A stretch of 64,000 bases of DNA from Agrobacterium vitis (GCF_014926405.1 NZ_JACXXJ020000003.1:1223001-1287000), one strand, 5' to 3'. Counted from the first letter of the stretch, positions 53,599 through 63,139 are shown. Notes: a model not told the origin generated them from the letters alone. Numbers and translations: made by a program.

Positions 53599-54846
53599 AT
53601 GACGAAAAAGATCGAGAAGATCGTGCTGTCCTACTCGGGAGGTCTGGACACCTCCATTATTCTCAAGTGGCTTCAGGACACGTATCGTTGCGAGGTGGTT
53701 ACCTTCACGGCGGATCTTGGCCAGGGCGAGGAGCTGGAACCCGTGCGTGAAAAGGCTCAGAGGCTAGGCGTCAAAGATATCCGTATTGTCGACGTTCGTG
53801 AGGAATTCGTTCGTGATTTCGTCTTTCCGATGTTTCGGGCCAATACGCTCTATGAGGGGCAATATCTGCTTGGTTCTTCTATAGCGCGACCGCTGATCGC
53901 CAAGCATCTGGTCAGCATAGCCAGAGAGGTTGGCGCCGACACCATCGCCCATGGTGCCACCGGCAAGGGCAATGATCAGGTGCGCTTCGAACTGGCGGCC
54001 AATGCGCTCGATCCATCGATTAAAATCATCGCTCCCTGGCGCGAATGGGAGACCCAATCGCGCACGCAGTTGATCGAGTATGCCGAAAGGCATCAGATCG
54101 CTATTCCGAAGGACAAGCGCGGAGAAGCTCCTTTTTCCACTGATGCGAACCTCCTGCATACCTCGACGGAAGGAAAGATTTTGGAGGATCCGTCGGAGAT
54201 CGCACCTGCCTATGTCTATCAGCGAACCGTCGACCCTTTGAATGCGCCGAACGAACCGGAGACCGTTGTTATAGGCTTTGAGGAAGGCGATGCAGTTTCC
54301 GTGAATGGCATCACCCTGACGCCTGCTGCACTACTGACAGAACTCAACAGGCGGGGCGGCAATCATGGGATTGGAAGGGTCGATCTGGTTGAGAACCGGT
54401 TCGTCGGGATGAAATCTCGTGGGGTCTATGAGACGCCCGGCGGCACGATCTTGCTCGCCGCTCATCGCGGGATTGAATCGATCACACTCGATCGCGCTGC
54501 GGCTCATCTGAAGGACGAGCTCATGCCACGCTACGCCGCGCTGATCTATAACGGCTTCTGGTTTTCCCCGGAGCGGGATATGCTGCAGGCCTTGATCGAT
54601 CAAAGCCAAACCTATGTCAGCGGCGAGGTGACGCTCAGGCTCTATAAGGGCTCAGCAAACTTGGTAGCCCGCACCTCGGCCGGATCGCTCTATTCTATGG
54701 ATCTCGTTACCTTCGAAGAGGGTTCGGGTACATACGACCATCATGATGCCGAAGGCTTCATCAAGCTCAACGGTCTGCGTCTGAAAAGCTGGGCTGCCCG
54801 CAACGGAAAAGCGCGGCCGGGCCTCGGCGGATCAGAGATTATGTAG
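53599..54846 (+). CDS. argG: Argininosuccinate synthase
   Basis: 415 residues, full length. ATP P-loop [16 protein letters not shown] at the N-terminus; citrulline/aspartate site [44 protein letters not shown]; ends [11 protein letters not shown] 53599 follows GAGGCGAAGGTG; an upstream start at 53557 is less likely. It joins citrulline and aspartate using ATP, the step before arginine. No argH or other arginine gene is nearby, and it lies inside a transposon, so it is a mobile extra copy. Confidence 0.93.
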   Translation: MTKKIEKIVLSYSGGLDTSIILKWLQDTYRCEVVTFTADLGQGEELEPVREKAQRLGVKDIRIVDVREEFVRDFVFPMFRANTLYEGQYLLGSSIARPLIAKHLVSIAREVGADTIAHGATGKGNDQVRFELAANALDPSIKIIAPWREWETQSRTQLIEYAERHQIAIPKDKRGEAPFSTDANLLHTSTEGKILEDPSEIAPAYVYQRTVDPLNAPNEPETVVIGFEEGDAVSVNGITLTPAALLTELNRRGGNHGIGRVDLVENRFVGMKSRGVYETPGGTILLAAHRGIESITLDRAAAHLKDELMPRYAALIYNGFWFSPERDMLQALIDQSQTYVSGEVTLRLYKGSANLVARTSAGSLYSMDLVTFEEGSGTYDHHDAEGFIKLNGLRLKSWAARNGKARPGLGGSEIM

Positions 54847-54873
54847 GGTTTCTGCTCTGGTGCTGCTCAAGCC

Positions 54874-55485
54874 CTAGGCCAAGCCGAGGACGCGTTTTCC
54901 GTAATCTCTGAGTTCGCCCTTGGGACCGACATACCGGTATAGGGTGACGCGCTCGATGCCGAGTTCCTTGCACAGATCAGAAACGGGTGTGTCGCGTTGC
55001 GCCATCGCGGCCTGCGCGAGACGCACTTGCGCTTTGGTGAGGGCGAACTTGCGACCGCCTTTCCTGCCTCGTGCTCTCGCGGCGGCCAGCCCTGCCATGG
55101 TTCGCTCGCGGATCAGGTCCCGTTCGAACTCGGCCAAGGTGGCGAAAATACCGAATACCATGCGGCCGGATGCGGTGGTGGTGTCGATCTGAGCGCCCTT
55201 TCCGGTCAGAACACGCAGGCCGATCTTTCGTTCTGACAGATCCTTTACGGTGTTGACGAGATGGGCAAGCGACCGCCCAAGGCGATCAAGCTTCCAGACC
55301 ACGAGTATATCGCCGGCGCGCAGGGATTTGAGACAGCCGGCCAGCCCCGGCCGATCATCCCGACTACCGGACGCGCGATCCTCATAGATGTTGTCCTGTT
55401 CGACGCCGGCGGCCCGTAGATCGTCGTGCTGCAGGTCGAGGGACTGCGAGCCATCGGCTTTAGAGACGCGGGCATATCCTATCAG
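54874..55485 (-). CDS. tnpR: Tn3-family serine resolvase
   Basis: 203 residues from ATG 55485. Resolvase domain: MLIGYARVSKADGSQSLDLQ with catalytic Ser9, YEDRASGSRDDRPGL, VVWKLDRLGRSLAHLV, and the long helix FATLAEFERDLIRERT; C-terminal helix-turn-helix PVSDLCKELGIERVTLYRYV. It resolves cointegrates at the res site between it and the transposase. Divergent from the transposase. Confidence 0.93.
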   Translation of the reverse strand: MIGYARVSKADGSQSLDLQHDDLRAAGVEQDNIYEDRASGSRDDRPGLAGCLKSLRAGDILVVWKLDRLGRSLAHLVNTVKDLSERKIGLRVLTGKGAQIDTTTASGRMVFGIFATLAEFERDLIRERTMAGLAAARARGRKGGRKFALTKAQVRLAQAAMAQRDTPVSDLCKELGIERVTLYRYVGPKGELRDYGKRVLGLA

Positions 55486-55613
55486 CATGTATCTTAAACG
55501 TTGGTTTGAGGCAGTATATCGGACGCGAATGTTTTGCTGGCTAGAATTGTATCTCAACCAGCTTCATAAACAAAGTATCTTAAACATGATCAAATTTTGA
55601 AAAAGGAACATAA
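55486..55613. promoter_or_regulatory. res site and divergent promoters of the transposon
   Basis: Repeated blocks GTATCTTAAAC (55491-55501), GTTTGAGGCAGTAT in inverse orientation, GTATCTCAACC and GTATCTTAAAC again (55576-55586) form the multi-subsite layout of a Tn3 res site between the resolvase and transposase genes. Confidence 0.7.
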
Positions 55614-58499
55614 ATGCCGCGTCGCGTCACTCTCACGGATCGGCAAAGGGATGCGCTGTTGCGCCTGCCGACCTCGCAAGCGGATTTGCTGAAGCACTAT
55701 ACTCTTAGCGATGAGGATCTCGGCCACATCAGGCAACGCCGGCGCGCTCACAACAGATTCGGCTTCGCCCTGCAACTGTGCGTCCTACGATATCCCGGCC
55801 GGGCGTTGGCTCCGGGTGAACTGATACCGGCAGAGGTCATTGATTTTATCGGAGCACAACTCGGTCTCCATGCCGATGATCTTGTCGAATATGCTACACG
55901 TGAGGAGACGCGGCACGAGCATCTTTCCGAACTGCGGGTGCTCTATGGATTCCGCACCTTCTCCGGACGTGGTGCGCGTGATCTGAAGGAATGGTTGTTC
56001 CGCGAAGCCGAGATCGCTTTATCGAACGAGGATGTTGCCATTCGCTTCGTGACCGAATGCCGTCGCACGCGCACAGTTCTTCCCGCGACATCGACGATCG
56101 AGCGGCTATGCGCAATGGCTCTGGTCGATGCTGAACGACAGATTGAGACAAGAATTGCCAGTCGCTTGTCGCAAGAAACTAGGACGCCATTATTAGCGTT
56201 GCTCGAAGATACCGTTGACGACCGGGTAAATCGGTTCGTCTGGTTGCGGCAATTCGAGCCAGGCTCGAACTCATCGTCTGCCAACCGGCTGCTCGACCGG
56301 ATAGAATATCTGCAACGCGTCGTTCTTCCCGATGATTTGCTGGCCGGTGTCCCAGCCCATCGCGTGACACGTCTGCGTCGGCAAGGCGAACGATATTATG
56401 CTGACGGCATGCGCGATCTTCCGGAGGACAGGCGGCTTGCAATTCTGGCCGTCTGCGCGTCGGAATGGCAGGCAATGCTTGCCGACGCCGTGGTCGAAAC
56501 CCACGACCGGATCGTCGGCAGGCTCTACCGGGCGTCGGAACAGATTTGCCAGGCGAAGATCGCCGACGAAGCAAACGCAGTGCGCGACACCCTGAAATCT
56601 TTCGCCGAAATCGGTGGAGCCTTGGTCGATGCACAGGATGATGGCCAGCCGCTGGACGATGTTATCGCGAGCGGATCAGGCTGGGACGGCTTCAAAACCC
56701 TTGTCGCGATGGCAACCAGGCTTACCGCCACCATGGCGGACGATCCCCTCAACCATGTGCTGGACGGCTATCACCGCTTTCGCCGTTACTCTCCTCGCAT
56801 GCTGCGCCTGCTCGATATACGAGCTGCGCCAATCGCGTTGCCGCTTCTGGAGGCGGTAACGGCCCTGAGCACCGGTTTGCACAATGCCTCGCATACAGCC
56901 TTTCTGCGGCCGAGCTCGAAATGGCATCGGCATCTTCGTGCCCAGGCGGCTGGCGATGCTCGCCTCTGGGAGATTGCGGTGCTGTTCCATCTGCGTGACG
57001 CGTTCCGCTCCGGAGATATCTGGCTGGCCAGATCCCGGCGCTATGGCGATCTGAAACATGCACTAGTGCCGGTGCAGACGCTGGCCGAAAGCGGCCGCCT
57101 GGCTGTGCCATTGCGGCCGGAGGAATGGCTGGCGGACCGGCAAGCCCGGCTCGAAATACGGCTACGCGAGCTTGGTCGCGCCACTCGCGCGGGCACAATT
57201 CCCGGTGGGTCCATCCAAAACGGCGTCCTGCATATCGAGAAGCTAGAAGCCGCCGCGCCGTCTGGTGCCGAGGATATGGTTCTCGATCTCTACAAGCAGG
57301 TCCCGTCTACGCGGATTACCGACATCCTGCTTGAGGTGGATGCTGCAACCGGTTTGTGCGAAGCCTTCACCCATCTGCGCACGGGAGCGCCCTGCGCCGA
57401 TCGGATCGGACTGATGAACGTCATCCTCGCGGAGGGGATCAATCTAGGCCTTCGGAAGATGGCAGATGCTACTAATACCCACACCTTCTGGGAATTGATC
57501 CGCATTGGGCGGTGGCATGTCGAGGGCGAGGCCTATGACCGGGCGCTGGCCATAGTGGTCGAGGCGCAGGCGGCGCTACCTATGGCTCAATTCTGGGGCG
57601 CGGGTATCTCGGCATCAAGCGACGGGCAATTCTTCGCAGCAACTGAGCAAGGCGAGGCCATGAACCTGGTCAACGCGAAATACGGCAATACGCCGGGCCT
57701 GAAGGCTTACACCCACGTCTCCGATCAATACGCACCGTTCGCGACCCAGATGATCCCCGCGACGGCAAGCGAAGCGCCCTATATTCTTGACGGCCTGCTC
57801 ATGAATGATGCTGGCCGTCATATCCGCGAGCAGTTCGCTGACACGGGAGGCTTCACCGATCACGTTTTTGCCGCGTGCGCCATTCTCGGCTATCGGTTCG
57901 CTCCTCGTATCCGGGACCTGCCGTCCAAGCGCCTCTATGCATTCAATCCATCGGCAGCGCCGGCGCACCTGCGGGCCTTGATCGGTGGAAAGATCAATCA
58001 GGCCATGATTGAGCGAAACTGGCCAGACATCCTGCGTATCGCCGCCACCATTGCAGCCGGAAGCGTTGCGCCCAGTCAGATATTGCGGAAACTTGCCTCC
58101 TATCCACGGCAGAACGAACTGGCTACAGCCTTGCGGGAAGTAGGCCGCGTTGAGCGGACCCTGTTCATGATCGACTGGATTCTGGATGCCGATCTGCAAC
58201 GCCGCGCACAGATCGGCCTCAACAAGGGCGAGGCGCATCACGCGCTGAAACGGGCTATCAGCTTTCATCGGCGAGGCGAAATCCGCGATCGTTCGGCGGA
58301 AGGGCAGCACTACCGTATCGCGGGCATGAACCTGCTCGCCGCCATCATCATCTTCTGGAACACCATGAAGCTCGGCGAAGTCGTCGCCAACCAGAAACGA
58401 GCCGGAAAGGCGTTATCACCCGATCTACTGGCCCATGTCTCGCCACTCGGTTGGGAACACATCAATCTCACCGGAGAATATCGTTGGCCAAAGCCTTAG
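55614..58499 (+). CDS. tnpA: Tn3-family transposase
   Basis: 961 residues, full length for the family. N-terminal DUF4158-type domain (PRRVTLTDRQRDALLRLPTS, YTLSDEDLGHIRQRRRAHNRFGFALQLCVLRYPGR), then the long DDE_Tnp_Tn3 domain in the last 400 residues (YTHVSDQYAPFATQMIPATASEAPYILDGLL, GFTDHVFAACAILGYRFAPRIRDL, EGQHYRIAGMNLLAAIIIFWNT). Its stop lies inside the right inverted repeat. No frameshift was seen, so it may be active. Confidence 0.95.
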   Translation: MPRRVTLTDRQRDALLRLPTSQADLLKHYTLSDEDLGHIRQRRRAHNRFGFALQLCVLRYPGRALAPGELIPAEVIDFIGAQLGLHADDLVEYATREETRHEHLSELRVLYGFRTFSGRGARDLKEWLFREAEIALSNEDVAIRFVTECRRTRTVLPATSTIERLCAMALVDAERQIETRIASRLSQETRTPLLALLEDTVDDRVNRFVWLRQFEPGSNSSSANRLLDRIEYLQRVVLPDDLLAGVPAHRVTRLRRQGERYYADGMRDLPEDRRLAILAVCASEWQAMLADAVVETHDRIVGRLYRASEQICQAKIADEANAVRDTLKSFAEIGGALVDAQDDGQPLDDVIASGSGWDGFKTLVAMATRLTATMADDPLNHVLDGYHRFRRYSPRMLRLLDIRAAPIALPLLEAVTALSTGLHNASHTAFLRPSSKWHRHLRAQAAGDARLWEIAVLFHLRDAFRSGDIWLARSRRYGDLKHALVPVQTLAESGRLAVPLRPEEWLADRQARLEIRLRELGRATRAGTIPGGSIQNGVLHIEKLEAAAPSGAEDMVLDLYKQVPSTRITDILLEVDAATGLCEAFTHLRTGAPCADRIGLMNVILAEGINLGLRKMADATNTHTFWELIRIGRWHVEGEAYDRALAIVVEAQAALPMAQFWGAGISASSDGQFFAATEQGEAMNLVNAKYGNTPGLKAYTHVSDQYAPFATQMIPATASEAPYILDGLLMNDAGRHIREQFADTGGFTDHVFAACAILGYRFAPRIRDLPSKRLYAFNPSAAPAHLRALIGGKINQAMIERNWPDILRIAATIAAGSVAPSQILRKLASYPRQNELATALREVGRVERTLFMIDWILDADLQRRAQIGLNKGEAHHALKRAISFHRRGEIRDRSAEGQHYRIAGMNLLAAIIIFWNTMKLGEVVANQKRAGKALSPDLLAHVSPLGWEHINLTGEYRWPKP

Positions 58500-58532
58500 C
58501 GTAGGATTCCGCCCCGTCCCGCAAACGACCCC
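58491..58532 (-). repeat. Tn3-family terminal inverted repeat, right
   Basis: AAGCCTTAGCGTAGGATT ... GCAAACGACCCC; it overlaps the transposase stop. Mirror of the left end. Confidence 0.92.
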
Positions 58533-58770
58533 GTGTTCACAATAGGGATATGCTCTCTAGCCTTGGATTTAATAAACTGCAGGCAACTCCGTAGTTGACT
58601 CTGTTTTCGCCCTGATACAGCATCAGCAAAGGTTGATACGACCTGCTGGTTGCTCCCGTGAGGGAATGGTGAACGTATCACGCCTCGACGGCTTTCCCTT
58701 TGCCCGAGCGACTAAGTCAGCTAACGCAACCATCTGGCGCTCTTGGTTCGCTCATGCAAAGGACACGTCT

Positions 58771-59650
58771 ATGCGCGATTACCGTGAAGCAAAAGTCATG
58801 GCTCATGACTCTACGCGATTCTCTTGCCATAAAAGACCTTAGGATCAGTCATAGTGAAAGCCTCGAGCTCGTTTCGAAGACGCTTGGGCTCCCCGATTGG
58901 AACACCTTATCGGCGAAGATCCAGGGAGAACGCAATGGCGCGGCATCCAACCAAAACAACGCCGACAGTTCGGGGATTTCAACAGATGAACGCAGCCAAA
59001 AATTAGCGGAGCAATCCGCGCCGCGAACCGCGATTCCGTTCGCTTCTCAACGTTTCGATAAGTTCGTGGGTTATTATCAGCTGGAACCGGGCATCCTCTT
59101 TAAAATCTATCGCGAAGGCGGAAGATTTTTCAGCCAAATCACAGGGCAAGCACCCATAGAAATCTTCGCGGAAAGTGACAAAAAGTTTTTTACAACTGTT
59201 GTTCACGCTCAAGTAAGCTTCATCACCAATTCACGTGATCAAGTGACAGAGCTCATTCTGCACCAGGATGGCTTTGAAAGACATTGGAAACGTATCGATA
59301 AAAAAACAGCAGACCAACTGATCACTGCGCTTGAGCGTCGCATCAAGAATAATCTACCTGGAGCAGGCACAGAGGACGCGCTCCGCCGATTTATCGACGG
59401 AATAACGTCAGGAAATCCGAACTATGATGAGATGGCGTCCGAGCAAGCTCAAGCGATACGCGATCAACTAAGTGGCTTGCAGCCCTTTATTGGAAAGGAG
59501 GGTGCGATAAAGTCTATTAGATTTATTGGGGTCCAAGATAACGGAGATGACACCTACCACGTCGAGCATGAAAAGCGTCTTTTCCGATGGACTATTGGGC
59601 TCGATTCGGATGGTAAAATTGAAAGATCATGGGTCACGTCCGGCGGTTAA
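58771..59650 (+). pseudogene. Glyoxalase-related/DUF3471 protein with an early frameshift
   Basis: The family N-terminus MRDYREAKVMAH is read from ATG 58771, but the next part (TLRDSLAIKDLRISHSESLELVSKTLGLPDWNTLSAKI) is in another frame; removing one G at about 58807 joins them. From there the frame is open to 59650. The first 50 residues match the glyoxalase-related domain found in many plasmid proteins; residues in the middle (FDKFVGYYQLEPGILFKIYREGGRFFSQITGQ) match DUF3471, a C-terminal module of beta-lactamase-like proteins. A start at ATG 58805 could still yield a protein. Confidence 0.7.
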
Positions 59651-59970
59651 GGGCGCGTCACACAGTTTGATTGTGTTTGCTGATCGACCAAAACGCCGAC
59701 CGGCTTAACGTGCAAGCAGGGCGTCAAGGCACAACCTTCACCCCGAAGCGAAAGCAAAAAGCACGTTGGTGGCAACGACATCTCCGTTGCCACCATTCGG
59801 AAGTTTGCTATCCGCCCACAGAGCTTTATGAGAGTTCGCGGCGCGGTTCACTATCTGGCGCGTCTTGGCGCAGGATTTTGAACTGCTCGTGTCTCCATCC
59901 CTGATAGGGCTTATGCTTGGCATCTTCGAAACGAATAGCCTTCTTGAATTGTCAGCAGGAGTGAATTCTG

Positions 59971-60051
59971 ATGAGCTTCGCATATCGAGAGCATAACGTT
60001 GATATCCCGCTAAACAACGGCAAGGGCAAACGAAGCAAGACCATCTACTAA
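59971..60051 (+). CDS. Possible 26-residue small protein
   Basis: ATG 59971 is preceded at 9 bases by AGGAG and the frame ends at TAA 60051. The product is basic at its end (GKGKRSKTIY). It could be a real small protein or the tail of a lost gene; no family recognised. Confidence 0.25.
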   Translation: MSFAYREHNVDIPLNNGKGKRSKTIY

Positions 60052-60065
60052 AAACGAGGCTTGAA

Positions 60066-60099
60066 ATCACGAAGGCCCGAAATTTCAGGCCTTCGTGAT
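60066..60099 (-). terminator. Terminator of the DUF1062 gene
   Basis: Perfect 12-bp stem ATCACGAAGGCC/GGCCTTCGTGAT, 15 bp past the stop; on the minus strand TTTC follows at once. Confidence 0.75.
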
Positions 60100-60113
60100 A
60101 AGGCAATACCGGG

Positions 60114-60740
60114 CTAACCTGTCGCTAAAGGTCTCCACAATTGGACTCGTTCGGCCTCGGTGGAGAGGTCAATGGTAACCTGTGTACCAGTTTTGATACG
60201 CCGTCGCAGGACGTCGGCGCGGTCAGAATTTGTCTGAAGCATACCACTGTCATGAAACGTTTGAAGCCGTGAACGAGAAACTCTCAACTCTGATGCCAGC
60301 AGACGGTCAAGGCGTGTGTTAGTCGGAAATGGAACCTCCAGTTCAATCTCCAATTTGGTCCAATTGTCAGCTTCGTGCAGAATCGCTTTTTCGATATCAA
60401 CCTGCGAAAACTCATCGACGCGCTGCGACTTGCGCCTCAAAGCTTCGAGGTTGAACGCTTCCGTCCGGATCCACTGCGGATCGTTGGACTGCAGCGCTTC
60501 GAGGACGACAGGATTGATGTCGCGGACATTCTGTCGCTCAAAGATTGGCCGGTTCCATGTCTTTTCGCAGATCAGGCACTTGTAGATAAGCCACGCATCA
60601 AGCTTGCGGCCATTGGCGTTGAGCCGGATTTTGCCGCTGGATTGGAAGGCTCTGAGGCCCCCACATCCGCTGCACGCAATCCAAGGCTGGGGAGCCGTCT
60701 GGGGAATCGGGGTCCATCGGACCCGAAGTGTATTGCACAT
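60114..60740 (-). CDS. DUF1062 domain protein
   Basis: 208 residues from ATG 60740. Conserved DUF1062 features: RVRWTPIPQTAPQPWIACSGCGGLRAFQSSGKIRLNANGRKLDAWLIYKCLICEKTWNRPIFER, with two CxxC pairs that look like a zinc site, and a helical C-terminal half. Function unknown. Further in-frame starts lie upstream to 60860 but without ribosome sites. Confidence 0.82.
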   Translation of the reverse strand: MCNTLRVRWTPIPQTAPQPWIACSGCGGLRAFQSSGKIRLNANGRKLDAWLIYKCLICEKTWNRPIFERQNVRDINPVVLEALQSNDPQWIRTEAFNLEALRRKSQRVDEFSQVDIEKAILHEADNWTKLEIELEVPFPTNTRLDRLLASELRVSRSRLQTFHDSGMLQTNSDRADVLRRRIKTGTQVTIDLSTEAERVQLWRPLATG

Positions 60741-61090
60741 ATCGTCTTGGTCTTCCGTTCGGAAGTCCACCAAGATGGTGCATGAGAAAACCCTTGCGGG
60801 CACGGCGTGGCGATGTTTTGGGCGGCTGAAGAGCTGAGACAGCGGAGCTGCACATGGCACATTGTAACAATGCCAAACCGGTCTCTTGCCACCACCCGAT
60901 GAACATGATCATACGCCGACAGCATGTTGCTATCCGGCAGTACGGGTGAAACTGGATTGAGACCGGTATTTACTTAGGCAAAGTCTACCTCGATGCGCCA
61001 ATGCTCTTCAACAACAGCGATAACAAATGATCGATCCGAATTGGAGTCCTTTGTCGCATCCTTAAGCTGAAAGCTGCGGCGTTGCGGCTT

Positions 61091-61237
61091 TTATGTGACT
61101 TTGCAACGAAAGCAGGCTCGTTGGATACACAGCCGATGAATTTCCCGATAGACGGTGGAGCGTCCGAGTCCAAGCTGCCGCGCAGCCTCCGTCAGTCCAT
61201 GCAGGCTGGCGCCGGACAGAAAACCCGGATAGCTCAT
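61091..61237 (-). pseudogene. Helix-turn-helix remnant
   Basis: 48 codons from ATG 61237 (MSYPGFLSGASLHGLTEAAR...GRSTVYREIHR). The frame is open further upstream to about 61318. The helix-turn-helix resembles the C-terminal domain of serine recombinases; the catalytic part is absent. Confidence 0.45.
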
Positions 61238-61693
61238 CGAGGGATGAGCCGACTGGTAAAATCGATAGTCAAAATCGCCGCAGGCGTATCGCGGGCGCGA
61301 CCAGTTCTGACAATGTTGTTTCGGCGACCATCACTGCCGGGATGTGCTGGTCAGTGTAGCCAGGGCGATCCGTGGAACACGGCTCGGCCAGAAGCTACCC
61401 CATTACGTCTCAGCTGGCAAAGCGTGGCGGCATTGCCCAGTGCAATGGGGGAGGTAAATTTTTTCTTGCCGGCAGTCGCTTCACGCTGGTCAGTCATAAC
61501 TCGGATATTCTGCCCTTAGACTGACCGAGCGAGGCCACCGGCACTATCCTCGCATTCTCGGAAAGTTCGATCCGCTCAGAAACTCCGCTCATCGAACCCT
61601 GACGCGTCTTGACCATCTTAAACCACGTCACCCGGTCTCGACGATCCCGGTCAGCCTATTTTTCCAAGTGGTGTAAAATCAATGCCTTAGTAT

Positions 61694-61709
61694 GTTGTCA
61701 GCTGACGAC
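61694..61709. promoter_or_regulatory. parS-like palindrome downstream of repC
   Basis: GTTGTCAGCTGACGAC, one base short of a perfect palindrome and of the GTTNNCNGCNGNNAAC pattern, 50 bp past the repC stop, a usual place for a repABC centromere. Confidence 0.5.
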
Positions 61710-61759
61710 AGCACGCGAATCTGCCGAAACGTCACATATCCGCAGTTGTTCTGCTTGTT

Positions 61760-62971
61760 TCATGCCCGCATTGCCCCGACTGAATTGACTTTGAGAAGCG
61801 CCATCAGCATTGGCCCCAGAGAGAATTCACCGCGCCGCGTTCTGGACGTGAGGTCGCGGAGATATCCACCAGCCGAATTGATGTGCCCTGCCCGCTCAAG
61901 TATCGCAGCAATCGCGACGGCCGCATTCTCGGCGCCCATAACCTCGCAGGCATCCTGATAGGCGGACGCGCTTACACCTAAAGTGGAACGGACAACAACT
62001 GCGGCAGACATCAGGTCTCGCCACCCTCGCACCTCGCCACCAGGTGCATAGGCCGCAATTTCAGGGCACGCACGCATGACCAATCCAATTGGGAAAACCT
62101 TGAGCGTCTCGATACGACGCTCAAGGTTTTTCTCCGTCTTTTCGCCCTTGCCTTTTTCGGTGCTAGGTTCAAGTTCAGATATAGAGTCGGTATTTGAATT
62201 CTGTATGTGCTCGCGGATATCGCTATCATTGGTGCCGGATTTCTCGGGAAAAACCTGACATTCCAGTATATTGAGAATACCTTCCCGCAAAAGCGATAAT
62301 TCGTCCAGGATTGCTTCGAAGTCCGTTTTCGATTTGGCTGTCCGCAGCCTTGCTACTGCTGCGATATAGGCGGCCTCGATCATCGCCCAGTCCCCAGCCG
62401 CGCCGTCTTCAACCGCAGCAGTGATGAGTTTTCGAACGTCCCTGCGGGCGATAGTCGTGCGTTCTTTGACAACCTTCAGGCGTCGGGCGTCTTCGGCAAC
62501 CTGTTGCGCCATGAGGGCGAATTCTTCCGACCTTGCAAGCAAGGGGCCAAGACTGAACCCATAAGCTGTCTCGACAGCACCGTCCTTGGCACGCCTCACG
62601 TAGCGCTTGCCATTGGGGCTGTCGTTGCGATTGATCAACCCTGCATCTACCAGCACTGCCAGGTTCTCTCTCAGGGTCGTCCCAGCGATACCGTTTGCTC
62701 GAGCGATCAACTGGGCATTGGACGGAAAGACCACGAGGTTTTCATCGTGGCTGAGTTTCGTCTCGGGATAAAATGACAGGAGGGCGTTGAGTACGGCAAG
62801 CGCTCGATCGCGCAAGCCAAGAAGCGTTCGCGCGTCACAAACGTCACGATACACTTTCCACTTATCCGCAGACTTTCCCTCTCGAATCTCGGATACCTTG
62901 AATTGGGCCTTGACCAATGCAAGCGTCATCGGTCGCCGCCCGAAGGGCGTCGTTACACTTCCATTTTGCAT
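61760..62971 (-). CDS. repC: Replication initiator RepC
   Basis: 403 residues, the usual length. The N-terminus VTTPFGRRPMTLALVKAQ is diagnostic; a winged-helix region follows (LSHDENLVVFPSNAQLIARANGIAGTTLRENLAVLVDAGLINRNDSPNGKRYVRR), then a linker (NTDSISELEPSTEKGKGEKTE) and a C-terminal domain (EIAAYAPGGEVRGWRDLMSAAVVVRSTLGVSASAYQDACEVMG). RepC starts replication, with the origin usually inside its own gene. ATG 62971; expression is held down by the antisense RNA in the repB-repC gap. Confidence 0.96.
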   Translation of the reverse strand: MQNGSVTTPFGRRPMTLALVKAQFKVSEIREGKSADKWKVYRDVCDARTLLGLRDRALAVLNALLSFYPETKLSHDENLVVFPSNAQLIARANGIAGTTLRENLAVLVDAGLINRNDSPNGKRYVRRAKDGAVETAYGFSLGPLLARSEEFALMAQQVAEDARRLKVVKERTTIARRDVRKLITAAVEDGAAGDWAMIEAAYIAAVARLRTAKSKTDFEAILDELSLLREGILNILECQVFPEKSGTNDSDIREHIQNSNTDSISELEPSTEKGKGEKTEKNLERRIETLKVFPIGLVMRACPEIAAYAPGGEVRGWRDLMSAAVVVRSTLGVSASAYQDACEVMGAENAAVAIAAILERAGHINSAGGYLRDLTSRTRRGEFSLGPMLMALLKVNSVGAMRA

Positions 62972-63031
62972 TTTTCTTTCACCTTTCGATCGGCAAAAGA
63001 AATCCGCTCACCAAAACGGTGCCAAAGACTC

Positions 63032-63060
63032 TTGACTAGGATTCATGGAAATGCGATTCT
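63032..63060 (+). promoter_or_regulatory. Promoter of the repB-repC counter-transcribed RNA
   Basis: TTGACT, 17 bases, GATTCT, on the strand opposite to repB-repC. Confidence 0.75.
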
Positions 63061-63066
63061 CGGGCT

Positions 63067-63123
63067 GCTTAGACCAATGAGAGAGGCTTCCACGACGGCA
63101 ACGTTTGGGGGCCTTTTTCTTTT
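63067..63123 (+). ncRNA. Counter-transcribed RNA (incompatibility RNA, incA/RepE type)
   Basis: Runs against the repB-repC message in the 168-bp gap. The predicted 3' end is a terminator: AGGCTTCC (63084-63091) pairs with GGGGGCCT (63107-63114), followed by TTTTTCTTTT. In repABC plasmids this small RNA lowers repC expression and causes incompatibility. The 5' end is placed 7 bases after the -10 box by inference. Confidence 0.8.
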
Positions 63124-63139
63124 GCGGTTTCTTCCTTCT

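Larger units (their letters stand above)
52949..58532. mobile_element. Tn3-family transposon carrying an Lrp-type gene and argG
   Basis: A 5584-bp unit bounded by 42-bp inverted repeats (38 identical positions), with a Tn3-type transposase, a divergent serine resolvase and a res-like spacer. Passengers on the left are an Lrp/AsnC regulator and a complete argininosuccinate synthase. The five bases outside the ends (AGCTT left, GTGTT right) are not a target duplication, so the element or its flanks were rearranged after insertion. Confidence 0.9.
59651..60113. other. Intergenic region with two hairpins and a short open frame
   Basis: Contains an 11-bp perfect hairpin TGGTGGCAACG/CGTTGCCACCA (59767-59795), a 26-residue open frame at 59971-60051 with AGGAG upstream (MSFAYREHNVDIPLNNGKGK...), and the terminator of the DUF1062 gene. 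Confidence 0.5.
60741..61759. other. Degenerate region between the DUF1062 gene and repC
   Basis: About 1 kb with no intact gene. On the minus strand a frame ending at 61091 encodes LTEAARQLGLGRSTVYREIHRLC, a clear helix-turn-helix like those of recombinases, but it has no N-terminal domain. A 48-codon frame at 61351-61497 (minus) starts MTDQREATAGKKKFTSPIAL and is unrecognised. A parS-like palindrome lies at 61694-61709. Confidence 0.6.

Noticed and set aside
60598..60925. Alternative minus-strand frames and upstream starts at the DUF1062 gene
   Set aside because: The DUF1062 domain starts right after ATG 60740; upstream codons add no conserved sequence.
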